Source: Candidatus Binatia bacterium (lineage in GTDB: Bacteria > Desulfobacterota > Binatia > HRBIN30). Taken from it: a stretch of DNA of 64,000 bases. Where the stretch lies: NCBI GenBank assembly GCA_026004215.1, contig BPIR01000002.1, positions 51,844-115,843 on the forward strand, in the 5' to 3' direction. The position numbers and the translations under genes were made by a program. Of the stretch, positions 8,664-18,023 are shown piece after piece. The notes beneath the pieces were generated by a model that made no database searches, was not told where the DNA came from, and worked only from the letters and a program-made list of their open reading frames with translations. Numbering within the stretch: position 1 is the stretch's first letter; the number at the start of each line of letters is the position of its first letter.

Positions 8664-9286
8664 CTTTCGCCTCCTTTGGATACTGCGGTTTCAGCGCGGG
8701 GCAGAGCCAGCCTTTCGGGTAGCACGGCCATCGACATGCCGGGCGGCACTGGCAGCACGAAGCGAGCCCTGCCCGTTCCGCCCACCGCGCGCAAGTACCC
8801 GCGCAAGCTGTGGCGGTGTACCCGCGCCCACAGGGTGGCGAGCGGCCTGCCATCGTTACCGAGCACGACTCCACCGACCCGATCTCTGCCGCTGCGCGCG
8901 AGCTGGAAAGAGCCGGCGCGCGCGAAGGTGCCGCCGGCAAACGCGATGCGACCCCGACACGCTGAATTCGAACAGTGGATATCCCACGCCTGCCAGGCAA
9001 GCCACTGCTTCGCTCCGGGAGTCCGACACCGGCCGCCCGAGGCAGGAGCGAGGGCGGACTTGCAGCCGCCCGACAGAAGTGCCCACCTGCCGCTGGCCGC
9101 TAAACCGACTGGCTCTGCCGCCTGTACCCCAGCAGTTGCGCCCAGAACCATCGCGGCCGCCCGCAACGCTCCCGCGGCCCTCTCCCTCGCCACACGGCGG
9201 CCGAGGCGCCGCCACATCACAGGAGCTCCGGCCCCGAGCCACAGCGCCGCTGCAGAGCCGCTACTCGCTTGCCCTGGCGGCAGCAA
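8660..9286 (-). CDS. C1 cohesin-like gene, downstream half (membrane segment and C-terminal domain) after frameshift
   Basis: Encodes the counterpart of residues ~190-378 of the intact C3 protein: a hydrophobic segment (SAAALWLGAGAPVM) followed by basic residues, a second hydrophobic stretch and a C-terminal domain ending near MSMAVLPERLALPRAE. Reading this frame upstream gives GAPVCALLPPGQ, matching GGPVCAVQYGRAGG of C3, so it was once continuous with the cohesin half at 9217-9816. A one- or two-base shift in the overlap separated them. The frame has a possible TTG start at 9286 and an internal ATG, but independent expression is doubtful. Its stop overlaps the A2 start (ATGA). Confidence 0.6.
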   Translation of the reverse strand: MLPPGQASSGSAAALWLGAGAPVMWRRLGRRVARERAAGALRAAAMVLGATAGVQAAEPVGLAASGRWALLSGGCKSALAPASGGRCRTPGAKQWLAWQAWDIHCSNSACRGRIAFAGGTFARAGSFQLARSGRDRVGGVVLGNDGRPLATLWARVHRHSLRGYLRAVGGTGRARFVLPVPPGMSMAVLPERLALPRAETAVSKGGER

Positions 9287-9816
9287 GGCACAAACCGGAG
9301 CGCCAGGGGCGCACTGGGCCGACCGACGGTCAAAACTCCAGCCTCGACTGCCACAGGTAGCGCGTTGGGTGTGGCGTCCACGGCCATGGCGTTCGAAAGC
9401 GTCAGCGCGACTGCGCGGCCGGGTGCGGCCGTGGAATCAATCGAGCCGGAACATGTCGCTAAGGGGCCATCCGGCAAGCGCGCACCGGCTGCGAATCCGT
9501 CAGGCGTTGGCAAGAGGACTAGGCGCATTCTCCCGGGATTCCACGGGCTCTGCCTGGCGCTGAGCATGAAGCCCAGCGCGGCAAGCGTAGGGTCGATACT
9601 GCAGCCATCCAAAGCCAACACATCGTGCGAAATACTCAGGTCTACTTGCAGCCCAACGGCCCGACTGCCCCCATCCCCTAAGACCACTACGACACTCACC
9701 GGCGCTGCCGGGGGCGCGGAAGCGGGCGGAACTGTGAGTACCAGGGCACTCGCACGCATGGCCGCGAATAGAATCCATGCCGTAGTACCAATCGCGACCG
9801 GCCTTGTCTTGCTCAT
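9217..9816 (-). CDS. C1 cohesin-like exported protein, upstream half (frameshifted)
   Basis: A 199-residue product with a signal peptide (MSKTRPVAIGTTAWILFAAMRASA) and a cohesin-like domain: PAAPVSVVVVLGDGGSRAVG, then LQVDLSISHDVLALDGCSI and a closing beta strand AGVLTVG. The start ATG has GGAGGTG upstream. After VLTVGRP it leaves the family alignment and ends in a Cys/Arg-rich run, because the frame shifts relative to C3; the membrane anchor is then lost from this product. If made, it would be a soluble secreted cohesin-like domain. First gene of cassette 1. Confidence 0.65.
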   Translation of the reverse strand: MSKTRPVAIGTTAWILFAAMRASALVLTVPPASAPPAAPVSVVVVLGDGGSRAVGLQVDLSISHDVLALDGCSIDPTLAALGFMLSARQSPWNPGRMRLVLLPTPDGFAAGARLPDGPLATCSGSIDSTAAPGRAVALTLSNAMAVDATPNALPVAVEAGVLTVGRPSAPLALRFVPCCRQGKRVAALQRRCGSGPELL

Positions 9817-9987
9817 GAGGGCACCTCCACCGCGGGCACACCAGAAAAGCAGTGCCAAAAACGTCACCCTGCCGTACCACCACTTCCTCTGCCCCCACGG
9901 CCCCCAGCAGTACTCGGGGTGATCCGCTCGCACAATCGCTCGGATCACATTGCCCTGAAAGCTAGTCCCCCGATTCCGCTCAGCCGC

Positions 9988-10180
9988 TCAAGCCACTTGG
10001 TCTAGATATTCCGGCCAGCCGTACCCTCCCTGCTAAACCACACGCTAGCGGGTCAGTCCCTCCGCAATACGCGTCACCTTCCCATCGCGCCGATTGCGCA
10101 AAGGCAGCATGCGCATCACTCCCCCAAAGCCGATAAGGTCCCCACTGCACACACGTGTTGCTCCGTGGGCCCGCGCGCAA
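9988..10180 (-). pseudogene. Remnant of the lipocalin-like gene 3' end (copy 1)
   Basis: Matches the 3' end of the intact gene at 25601-26551 (codons for GWSEYLDQVA at the end, here degenerate with an internal TAG) and then jumps to a segment equivalent to about 26050-26100, so roughly 300 bases of the gene are missing in between. It lies directly upstream of cassette 1 and marks a duplication footprint. Confidence 0.75.
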
Positions 10181-10546
10181 ACGCGCAGTTGGCACAGTCG
10201 GATCAACCAGAATGTACCCTCCCAACAGGGGCGTCCGGTTCGGAGGAAGTCCGATCAAGCTCATTGGCAGTGCGCTCACGACCGTTGTGTCGCCCCGGGT
10301 ATGCTACTTCGCCCAAGAGGCCACGGACTCACGACTAGCAAAACATTTCTCCGCATTTCGAAACTCTGCGGCTCAGCGCGATCGAGAAGAGTGAGAGCGG
10401 CAACGGTGAGTGGCGCTACATAAGCAAAAACGGCCTTTCTATCACCACGCCTGCCGCGCACCACTTGTTGGTCGTGCAACCTTTCGGAACGGTTGGCGCT
10501 CGTGTCTCGTCCACCCGCCGCCCTCGCCGCAGGCCATCGCTCCAGA
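10181..10546. other. Non-coding stretch downstream of A3
   Basis: About 365 bases, nearly identical to 21829-22194 and copied at 18217-18582. No credible gene. A minus-strand frame beginning ALPMSLIGLPPNRTPLLGGY looks protein-like but is short and runs into the remnant. It belongs to the homogenised tract shared by cassettes. Confidence 0.4.
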
Positions 10547-11188
10547 TCAATCCGCAGCCGATGAGACGGTACTGCGGCCGGGGCCCGCCGAAGGAGTGCC
10601 CTCCACCCAGCGGAAGCTCTTCACTGCCTGCTCCCAAATCGCCTGGTACTCGCGCAACTTGGGAGACGGCTCGGACCAGATGCCCCACTCGATCGCAACA
10701 ATCCTGGCGCGTTCTTCGAAACACGCCACCTCCGTGATGTTCGCAAATGGCGGGTTCCAGCTCTCATAGGAGAGCGTATAGAGAACGGTGCGTCCCCCAA
10801 TAGTCCGGACCTCCGACTTTGGGAGCACAAGACCGGGGGCCGTCGCCAACCACCCATCGCAGCCTCCCGGCTGATTCGAGGTGGCCAACACGTTCACGGT
10901 AACCCACGGAATATCCGGCAAGGGAAAAGCGGCACCTCTCCCTTGGATTTTTTCCATTTCGTGTCGGCTCACGGGAGCACAACGGCAAACTGCCCGTGCA
11001 TCACTCTCCCATGCGCCGCCACACTCGGGGTACCACCCATCCGGGCAACTAAACGCAAAAGCTGCGGCGGGATGCACCACCGTTGTGGCCGTGGCCCTAC
11101 AAGGGACGCCGTAAATGAAGCCGAAACCAAACAAAACGAGTCCCGCGAACATTGCTACCAAGCGATTGGCCAACCAACACGTGTTCAT
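10547..11188 (-). CDS. Secreted WYPDGW-family protein A-II (A3)
   Basis: A 213-residue exported protein. Signal peptide covers about residues 1-33 (LVAMFAGLVLFGFGFIYGV). The family motif is modified to FAFSCPDGWYPEC, and a Cys cluster follows (AVCRCAPVS), so the mature protein likely has disulfides. The last ~36 residues (LREYQAIWEQAVKSFRWVEG onward) are the same as those of A6 apart from its start, although the middles differ strongly, pointing to gene conversion or recent partial duplication of the 3' end. GAGGGAAG precedes the ATG. Fourth gene of cassette 2 (C2-A4-B2-A3). Confidence 0.75.
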   Translation of the reverse strand: MNTCWLANRLVAMFAGLVLFGFGFIYGVPCRATATTVVHPAAAFAFSCPDGWYPECGGAWESDARAVCRCAPVSRHEMEKIQGRGAAFPLPDIPWVTVNVLATSNQPGGCDGWLATAPGLVLPKSEVRTIGGRTVLYTLSYESWNPPFANITEVACFEERARIVAIEWGIWSEPSPKLREYQAIWEQAVKSFRWVEGTPSAGPGRSTVSSAAD

Positions 11189-11231
11189 CGTTCACTTCCC
11201 TCTGATTTTTCCACCCGGCGGGGGGCACAGG

Positions 11232-12017
11232 TCACCGGATACATCCAAACAAGGCCTCGTTTGAGGCGCTGATGGTATCGTTTACGAAAATTCCATCGGC
11301 CGGCACATCGAGGTCCGCTAGCGGGCAGAAAGCAGGGTGTAGGTATGCGAGGTTGATACCCACCAGAACAATCAGGTCCTCGATATCCACCTGGCCGTTG
11401 CCGTTGCAATCCCCACAACACGTTCCCCTGTAAGTTAGATCTCGAGGATCGCCCCCGAGGCTCGTCCGCACTGTTCGCCCGTCCTGTCGTACCCCCGTCG
11501 AGTAAAATGCAGTCACATTCAGCACCCAGTCGCCACAACCGGACGCACACCACTTTTCTCCAATTGCTGGGATGGTGGCACGAATTACGTCAAAGGAGCT
11601 GCAGTCGCCTTTTGTACGTCCGTAGATGTAGCAACGCGACAGGATGCTCAAAGCACCCCACACGCCACGTTCCCAACTCGAGAAGTTCCTGCAATTACCT
11701 CGACTATCCATGATGCCCCAGGCATTGTTCAACGTAGTGCACGTCCCCCTAAGCCCAAAGAAAGACTCCTGCCCCGCAATGGCCAACTGAAGCCGAGGAT
11801 CAACCCCCCATCGGATAGCTCCAGCAAAACCCTCGCGGACGACGGAGCCTTTGATGAGGGGGCTCGCCCCTGCGGTGGCAGAGCCCACCTCGACAACCCA
11901 CCGATAAGCGGGGAAACACGGGGCGGCGTTCGCTGGGGAGATGCTCCCCGCCGCTACCAATAACGCCAGCAAGAGTGCACAATCCCGCCCCAACGGAAAG
12001 TCATGTTTCGTCCACAT
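11232..12017 (-). CDS. Secreted lysozyme/glucosaminidase-like protein with dockerin-like tail (B2)
   Basis: A 261-residue exported protein: signal peptide ending ISPANA, then APCFPAYRWV shared by all B proteins. The lysozyme-like part shows VDPRLQLAIAGQESFFG (candidate catalytic Glu in GQES), NNAWGIMDS, FSSWERGVWGAL and EKWCASGCGDWVLNV. The tail holds CGDCNGNGQVDIEDLIVLV and a weaker second loop, VPADGIFVNDTIS, forming a dockerin-like pair. AAGGAG lies before the ATG, 2 bases after the A4 stop. Compared with B1 it lacks part of the central insertion but keeps the Cys pattern. Confidence 0.78.
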   Translation of the reverse strand: MWTKHDFPLGRDCALLLALLVAAGSISPANAAPCFPAYRWVVEVGSATAGASPLIKGSVVREGFAGAIRWGVDPRLQLAIAGQESFFGLRGTCTTLNNAWGIMDSRGNCRNFSSWERGVWGALSILSRCYIYGRTKGDCSSFDVIRATIPAIGEKWCASGCGDWVLNVTAFYSTGVRQDGRTVRTSLGGDPRDLTYRGTCCGDCNGNGQVDIEDLIVLVGINLAYLHPAFCPLADLDVPADGIFVNDTISASNEALFGCIR

Positions 12018-12019
12018 CG

Positions 12020-12691
12020 TCAGTTCTCCTTGACTCTCAGGCTGCGCACCATGCGGTCGAAATCCGCACGATAGCGAAGGTAATCGGTGAACATTCCCGC
12101 AACGCTCAGGCGGAAAAGATACGCTTGGTCACCCACCGGCCGGCACAGAAGAATCTTAAAGACCGGGTATTTCGCGAGCACCTGCGCCATCCGCCAACCA
12201 CGAAGCTCGTTTCCATCAACGACTACGCGGTAGCCCTCGACCCCCGGGTCCCCACCTGTTTCAGGCTGGTCCGGCAACCCCTCTAGCCCTCGACCCATCC
12301 ACGACTCGCAAGTTGGCTTGGATGCGTCCCGAACAACAGCTACCTCCGCGTGTCCCTCCGGAATCACCGCGGCCCCGTGCTGAACCTCAAGGCCTCGAAG
12401 CGACAGGTAGTCCCTCGCTGGGCAAGAGGAGACGACCACTCCGGCAGGTTGTTTGCCGAGAAGTTGAACCCGGTACCGGTACCTCACGGTTGGGCTTGAG
12501 GAATCGTGCACCGCCCACAGCACTGCGGGGCGTTCGTGCACGTGCCAGCCGTCCGGGTACCAAATGGTGAACCCCTCCTGCGGGTGCGTAAAAGTGGCGG
12601 CGGAAGTAGGCACTGCCAAGGGCAGTAGCACAAACACCACCCACCACCGCCCCCAGCTCGACCCACACCGACTCGAACTCCTCTGCCTCAT
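12020..12691 (-). CDS. Secreted WYPDGW-family protein A-I (A4)
   Basis: A 223-residue exported protein: signal peptide ending VPTSAA, then FTHPQEGFTIWYPDGWHV, the family motif. Downstream it has VVSSCPARDYLSL, IPEGHAEVAVVRDASKPTC and a C-terminal helix FDRMVRSLRV. The start at 12691 has GGAGGGG ten bases upstream and overlaps the stop of the C fragment (ATGA); a longer open frame exists upstream in a different frame from the C gene and is a shadow. The first ~55 codons are identical in DNA to A5, while the rest is clearly diverged. Confidence 0.78.
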   Translation of the reverse strand: MRQRSSSRCGSSWGRWWVVFVLLPLAVPTSAATFTHPQEGFTIWYPDGWHVHERPAVLWAVHDSSSPTVRYRYRVQLLGKQPAGVVVSSCPARDYLSLRGLEVQHGAAVIPEGHAEVAVVRDASKPTCESWMGRGLEGLPDQPETGGDPGVEGYRVVVDGNELRGWRMAQVLAKYPVFKILLCRPVGDQAYLFRLSVAGMFTDYLRYRADFDRMVRSLRVKEN

Positions 12692-13150
12692 GGTCGCTCC
12701 CCTCCTTTCGCTACCCCTGCCCAACAAGACCCGAACCAGCTTCTCGTCAACGAAATCCCCGACCTCCCCGCCGGTAAACGCCAGGCAAGCTTGCGCCTGG
12801 AAGCCGCCTCGGGCAGGTACAAATAACCCCGAATCCCTAAACGTCCTGCCCGACCCCGAAACCGACCCACGGCTTTGCTCCCCGTGTCGCGCAGAACCCC
12901 CGAGATCAGCCCGTTTGGCGATGCATTCAGTGCCAGCGTTCCCATGCGAAATGCCGGATCTCCCAACAACGCAAAGCGCCCCTCGATCGCGCACTCGCCC
13001 ACGGAGCGAATGTCCCAATACACCCAAACACCTCCGCCATCTGCAACCAAGCCTTGCAAGGAGGAAGCCCTCTGCAGCATTCGTACCTCGTAACCCCAGC
13101 CAACTGGCGTAGATGTGCCGTACAACGCAACTGCTTGCACTCCAACCGGC
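12688..13150 (-). pseudogene. Cohesin-like gene C2, C-terminal fragment cut by the tandem junction
   Basis: Encodes only the C-terminal domain of the C family (PVGVQAVALYGTSTPVGWGY to SLTRSWFGSCWAGV), identical to the same part of C3. At 13150 it is joined to tmRNA sequence, so an open frame runs from inside the tmRNA remnant into the C2 tail. The signal peptide and cohesin domain are absent. Confidence 0.8.
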
Positions 13151-13480
13151 CGAACCCCCGTCCGGAGGCGGACGGCGGCGGGTTCTACGTGCGTAGCCTC
13201 GTGTTTTGCTCTCGCCAGCCGGGCTCCCACGGGCAGGATCCCGGCTGGCCAGCTCTGGGGTTTTCGTCAGTAGCGGCCGAGCAACCGCTACCGCTTAGCC
13301 CGAATTCCGTCGCCTCAGCCAGCCCTACGGGCGCGGGCTCGGTGAGACGTGACTGCGCTTAGGCAGCCAATGCAAGTGGTTCGTCTGCGTTTAAGCAGCC
13401 CTGGGGTTGTTCACCGGTACCCAGGATCCCGGGCACGCAACCGCAACCTTCCAAACCCCCGTCGAACCCAAATCGCCCCC
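13151..13480 (-). pseudogene. Truncated tmRNA copy
   Basis: Duplicate of 5115-5444. It has the conserved 5' end, tag frame (13359-13391) and pseudoknot region, but it stops in the T-loop at GTTCG; the 3' half of the T-arm and the 3' acceptor strand are missing. It cannot form the tRNA-like acceptor stem and should not be charged with alanine. Confidence 0.9.
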
Positions 13481-13725
13481 ATGTCAAAGATCCAGTGCAG
13501 CCCAGTTGTGCGGGGCGCACTGTGACAACCCAATATATGGGTGGGCCACCCTGGTACGCAAGGGGCCGAATCGCAACCACGCTTTGCCCTTTTTTGAACT
13601 GCGTGCAATTCGGAACCGAGTTCGACGGGCAACCGCCCCGCCTTTGGGCGCAAGGGGGGAGTGCAACCGCCCGTATTCGCGGGCGCGCTCTTACCCCTGG
13701 AAAGGGTCGCCTGCGCCGCGAAGCT

Positions 13726-14021
13726 CACCACCGCTTCTATCTCCGAGGTTCATCCCGCTGCGGTAGCCCGAAGCCGTGCGGCGCAATTTGCGGATCGAGC
13801 GGACACGGACAAAACCGAAAATCTCGGGTGGATCACTGACTTGCACCTTCAGCCCCAGAACACTCGCGCCGGCGCCACTCGACAGCATCGTGGAGGATTG
13901 GTTCGACTCGGAACTCCCGAGGCCGGAGGAATCGCGAGGGTTTGCGCTGGAGCGGCGCGTGCCATTGCGAGCCCTGCTCGCCGCCCTACCCTCTGCCAAA
14001 AAAACCAATGGTGACCGGCAG
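13726..14021 (-). pseudogene. Decayed cohesin-like fragment (C0, second copy)
   Basis: Exact duplicate of the frameshifted remnant at 5690-5985. Confidence 0.7.
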
Positions 14022-14666
14022 TGGAAAAGTTCTACCGTGTCGATCGGCGGGAGCGAGCCCTGGCAGTGCGATTCCACGCACAAGCGAGCGCAAGCGATCG
14101 GAACCGTCGAAGAAACTCGCCCAACTGCGGCTGTCACGGTGTATCGCGTGGTACCGACTTTGGTTGGGCTGCACAGCGAGCGGGCCCGGCCGAGTTGGGC
14201 TGCGCCGCCTAGCTTCGCCCGCGGCCGATCCACCGCGCGGATCGGGCCGGGGCGCATCAGCAGTTGGGATCACCGGAAGCTGGGCGGGGTGTACGGATCG
14301 AGGCGGCGGTACGTTTGCGCTGGTTCCATTGAGAACAGCCGTCCGCCCCGCGCATAGAATTAGTCTCTCCATGGAAGAGCACCGTGGGTGGTGCCTGGGT
14401 GCGAGTTCCTGCCGAGTTCCGTGAAGTGCCCGCGTGGTGGGCGGTGGAGAGGAAACTCTGCCGTCAGGGCAATTGGGCGCGTGGTCAGTAAACGACCGCT
14501 GTCCGACAAATCTACTTTCAGCGGGGCAGGCTCGCCTTCGGGAGTGGCCCCTTCCCGCAACTGCGACCGACCGCTCCGCTAGCAAGGCGTAGAGGGAATG
14601 CGCTGCCTGGGCAGCGGCGGGCAAATGCGAGTACAGTAGGACAAAGGCTTCCAGACGCACTGTTGC
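14022..14666. other. Gap, second copy
   Basis: Duplicate of 5986-6630; no gene recognised. Confidence 0.35.
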
Positions 14667-15224
14667 TTACGGGGTGGGCGGTGGTGGGGTGGCACTCGCC
14701 TGGGCGGGGAGTTCGAGGCTCGCGATCACCTTCTCCCATGTGGCCAGCAGTTCCTTGTAGCGCGGGTAAGGAGCGACGACACTAAGCATGAACACGTATT
14801 GGCGGTGGCCATCGGACCAGCAGGCGAGCCGGCGTTCCAGATCAGCGTCCGGGTGCCGTACGGTGAGGTAATGACGGCCGCCGATGTTCTCTTCTCCCCA
14901 AGTCTTCCACTGCGGGCCCAAATTTGTTTCCTCCTCGAGCCGGGCCCGGCAAGAATTAGTTGACTCGTGGACCTCCAACGCAATACCGGCATAGCCTTCG
15001 GGCATCGGATCCCTGCCCCCTCCGTAGCGGGGATCATCGGGAGGCCATTCCTCAGCAGCAAACCTCCGGCAGTCAGGGGGCTCCGACAATGGAGAAACGT
15101 ACCAACCCTCTGGATACCACACCTTGTATCCATGGCACGGGTGGGTAAACCACGCAGCGCGTGCGCTGACGGAGCCAAGCACGTACACTAGAGTAGCGCT
15201 GGCGACGACGACAAGCCTCGACAT
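14667..15224 (-). CDS. Secreted WYPDGW-family protein A-II (A1, second copy)
   Basis: Identical to the protein at 6631-7188: 185 residues with a signal peptide, the HGYKVWYPEGWYV motif and a Pro-rich tail. It is the final gene of the duplicated cassette and is followed by the decayed C0 and the broken tmRNA copy. Confidence 0.75.
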   Translation of the reverse strand: MSRLVVVASATLVYVLGSVSARAAWFTHPCHGYKVWYPEGWYVSPLSEPPDCRRFAAEEWPPDDPRYGGGRDPMPEGYAGIALEVHESTNSCRARLEEETNLGPQWKTWGEENIGGRHYLTVRHPDADLERRLACWSDGHRQYVFMLSVVAPYPRYKELLATWEKVIASLELPAQASATPPPPTP

Positions 15225-15239
15225 GCGCGCCTCCCTTCA

Positions 15240-16046
15240 TCACTCGCCCGCTGGGCATCCGTTCAAGATTTCGGTGACCCCAACGAGAAGTTCGTCAACG
15301 GTAATAAATCCGTCGGGTAGCCCAAATCCAGGCTCCAATTTGTAGTCGAGTGACAAACAGAATTGCGTGGCCTCCCCACCCCCGAGCAGGGCATTGACCG
15401 CAACGAGAGCATCGGAGATGGTGGGATAGCCATCGCCGTTACAATCGATGCAGCAGCCACCGAACCACGTGAGCCAGTCGTTCCTGCCGTTGGGGAAGGC
15501 AATGCCGCCGAATCGCTGGCAAAAGGTTCTCACGCCATTTGGCCAGTTGGCGCACCGTGGATCCACACCAGGGGGACAATATTTAGCGGCAATCAGGGGA
15601 ATGGTATCCCGCGGAAAGTCTGAGGATTTGCAGCGTGCCTGGACATAACACACGCCGAGCAGCCTGCTCACGGTTTCCCATGCTTGTCGCCAAGAGTAAA
15701 ATTGCCGGCAGCGACATCCCGAGCTGGTGCAATCCATAATTCCCCATGCGTTGAATCCACGGAGGCACACGGCGGCATTGGGATCGGTGGCGAAACGAGT
15801 TTCTTGTCCGGCGATGGCGAAGGCCAGCCGGGGATCGAGCTTATACCGCTTTCCATAGAACCAGGCCAACGACGTGTGCTCTAGCCAATCGCGTTTGAAC
15901 ACACTGTTCGGGGCAAGCTCGGCGATGACCCCCAGGAACTGCGGCACCGGGAAACAAGGTGCAGCAGCAGCGCTGAGCGCTCGGCCCACGATGAATAACG
16001 AGAACACGCAAGAGACTTTCCACACCCGCCGGACTTTACCCCTCAT
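15240..16046 (-). CDS. Lysozyme/glucosaminidase-like dockerin-like protein (B1, second copy)
   Basis: Identical to the 268-residue protein at 7204-8010: signal peptide, candidate catalytic Glu in AIAGQETRF, NAWGIMDC, and two C-terminal calcium-loop repeats. It overlaps the preceding A gene by 4 bases. Confidence 0.78.
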   Translation of the reverse strand: MRGKVRRVWKVSCVFSLFIVGRALSAAAAPCFPVPQFLGVIAELAPNSVFKRDWLEHTSLAWFYGKRYKLDPRLAFAIAGQETRFATDPNAAVCLRGFNAWGIMDCTSSGCRCRQFYSWRQAWETVSRLLGVCYVQARCKSSDFPRDTIPLIAAKYCPPGVDPRCANWPNGVRTFCQRFGGIAFPNGRNDWLTWFGGCCIDCNGDGYPTISDALVAVNALLGGGEATQFCLSLDYKLEPGFGLPDGFITVDELLVGVTEILNGCPAGE

Positions 16047-16699
16047 GGCCTACCCCCTGGGAACTGTAAGCTGTCGTACGCGCGGCCGATGTTCTGGAGC
16101 ACTTGCTTCACGTCGACTCCGGGCCCCGCAGCGGCAAAGCGCAACACGAAGCGCGACTTTCCAACCTCCTTGCAGGCCAGCATGTACAAGATGGCCCACT
16201 GCCAGTACGGTTTCGCCCAGCCGCCCACCACCGGAATGGTTCCACCGGTGACCGGCGCGTCACCCTCTTTGAGCGACGAGCCAAGGGCAAGGCGCCCGCT
16301 CGACAAGAGATCCTTCACCACGGTTGTGCACGGCTTGTCCTCAGCTTCCCTCCAGATGGCCAGCTCGGAATGGTCCTCAGGCAAAATCTTCCCGTCACCC
16401 AGGTAGGCCTTGGGCCCGCAACTGGAGGCCACGAACAACCCCGGCCGTTCTTTTACCGTGCGCTTTTGCACCAGCACATCCAACGCAAACGCGCGGAAGA
16501 TATCCATCGGTGGGGCGACCGGCTCGATGAGCTCGGGTGGGGAGTGCACCGTCCAGCCATCGGGGTACCACACCGTGTAGCCAAGTTCGGGGTGGCGGAA
16601 CGTCGCCGCTGGGGCTGCTGCCACTAAGCCCAACACCACCATCGCAGCCACCAGCCAGGGCAGTGCGGTTCGGGAGAGATTAACGCGGCGGGCTTTCAT
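16043..16699 (-). CDS. Secreted WYPDGW-family protein A-I (A2, second copy)
   Basis: Identical to the 218-residue protein at 8007-8663, with ATGA overlaps at both ends linking it to the C and B genes. Confidence 0.75.
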   Translation of the reverse strand: MKARRVNLSRTALPWLVAAMVVLGLVAAAPAATFRHPELGYTVWYPDGWTVHSPPELIEPVAPPMDIFRAFALDVLVQKRTVKERPGLFVASSCGPKAYLGDGKILPEDHSELAIWREAEDKPCTTVVKDLLSSGRLALGSSLKEGDAPVTGGTIPVVGGWAKPYWQWAILYMLACKEVGKSRFVLRFAAAGPGVDVKQVLQNIGRAYDSLQFPGGRP

Positions 16700-17322
16700 C
16701 TTTCGCCTCCTTTGGATACTGCGGTTTCAGCGCGGGGCAGAGCCAGCCTTTCGGGTAGCACGGCCATCGACATGCCGGGCGGCACTGGCAGCACGAAGCG
16801 AGCCCTGCCCGTTCCGCCCACCGCGCGCAAGTACCCGCGCAAGCTGTGGCGGTGTACCCGCGCCCACAGGGTGGCGAGCGGCCTGCCATCGTTACCGAGC
16901 ACGACTCCACCGACCCGATCTCTGCCGCTGCGCGCGAGCTGGAAAGAGCCGGCGCGCGCGAAGGTGCCGCCGGCAAACGCGATGCGACCCCGACACGCTG
17001 AATTCGAACAGTGGATATCCCACGCCTGCCAGGCAAGCCACTGCTTCGCTCCGGGAGTCCGACACCGGCCGCCCGAGGCAGGAGCGAGGGCGGACTTGCA
17101 GCCGCCCGACAGAAGTGCCCACCTGCCGCTGGCCGCTAAACCGACTGGCTCTGCCGCCTGTACCCCAGCAGTTGCGCCCAGAACCATCGCGGCCGCCCGC
17201 AACGCTCCCGCGGCCCTCTCCCTCGCCACACGGCGGCCGAGGCGCCGCCACATCACAGGAGCTCCGGCCCCGAGCCACAGCGCCGCTGCAGAGCCGCTAC
17301 TCGCTTGCCCTGGCGGCAGCAA
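16696..17322 (-). CDS. C1 downstream half after frameshift (second copy)
   Basis: Identical to 8660-9286: hydrophobic segment and C-terminal domain of the cohesin-like C family, out of frame with its cohesin half at 17253-17852. The frameshift therefore predates the 8-kb duplication. Confidence 0.6.
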   Translation of the reverse strand: MLPPGQASSGSAAALWLGAGAPVMWRRLGRRVARERAAGALRAAAMVLGATAGVQAAEPVGLAASGRWALLSGGCKSALAPASGGRCRTPGAKQWLAWQAWDIHCSNSACRGRIAFAGGTFARAGSFQLARSGRDRVGGVVLGNDGRPLATLWARVHRHSLRGYLRAVGGTGRARFVLPVPPGMSMAVLPERLALPRAETAVSKGGER

Positions 17323-17852
17323 GGCACAAACCGGAGCGCCAGGGGCGCACTGGGCCGACCGACGGTCAAAACTCCAGCCTCGACTGCCACAGGTAGCGCG
17401 TTGGGTGTGGCGTCCACGGCCATGGCGTTCGAAAGCGTCAGCGCGACTGCGCGGCCGGGTGCGGCCGTGGAATCAATCGAGCCGGAACATGTCGCTAAGG
17501 GGCCATCCGGCAAGCGCGCACCGGCTGCGAATCCGTCAGGCGTTGGCAAGAGGACTAGGCGCATTCTCCCGGGATTCCACGGGCTCTGCCTGGCGCTGAG
17601 CATGAAGCCCAGCGCGGCAAGCGTAGGGTCGATACTGCAGCCATCCAAAGCCAACACATCGTGCGAAATACTCAGGTCTACTTGCAGCCCAACGGCCCGA
17701 CTGCCCCCATCCCCTAAGACCACTACGACACTCACCGGCGCTGCCGGGGGCGCGGAAGCGGGCGGAACTGTGAGTACCAGGGCACTCGCACGCATGGCCG
17801 CGAATAGAATCCATGCCGTAGTACCAATCGCGACCGGCCTTGTCTTGCTCAT
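17253..17852 (-). CDS. C1 cohesin-like upstream half (second copy, frameshifted)
   Basis: Identical to 9217-9816: signal peptide and cohesin-like domain with GGAGGTG before the ATG, losing the membrane anchor through the frameshift. Confidence 0.65.
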   Translation of the reverse strand: MSKTRPVAIGTTAWILFAAMRASALVLTVPPASAPPAAPVSVVVVLGDGGSRAVGLQVDLSISHDVLALDGCSIDPTLAALGFMLSARQSPWNPGRMRLVLLPTPDGFAAGARLPDGPLATCSGSIDSTAAPGRAVALTLSNAMAVDATPNALPVAVEAGVLTVGRPSAPLALRFVPCCRQGKRVAALQRRCGSGPELL

Positions 17853-18023
17853 GAGGGCACCTCCACCGCGGGCACACCAGAAAAGCAGTGCCAAAAACGT
17901 CACCCTGCCGTACCACCACTTCCTCTGCCCCCACGGCCCCCAGCAGTACTCGGGGTGATCCGCTCGCACAATCGCTCGGATCACATTGCCCTGAAAGCTA
18001 GTCCCCCGATTCCGCTCAGCCGC

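Larger units (their letters stand above)
5115..13150. repeat. Tandem duplication, copy 1 (8,036 bp)
   Basis: This segment is repeated head-to-tail at 13151-21186 with a constant offset of 8,036. All proteins encoded in the two copies are identical and I saw no mismatch in the stretches compared. It starts at CGAACCCCCG inside the tmRNA T-arm and ends at TCCAACCGGC inside a cohesin-like gene. It carries most of tmRNA, cassettes 1 and 2 of the secreted block, and pseudogene remnants. Confidence 0.95.

Noticed and set aside
12020..13027. A 335-residue protein starting far upstream of A4
   Set aside because: Its first ~110 residues are an out-of-frame reading of the C gene; a strong ribosome site and signal peptide place the start at 12691.
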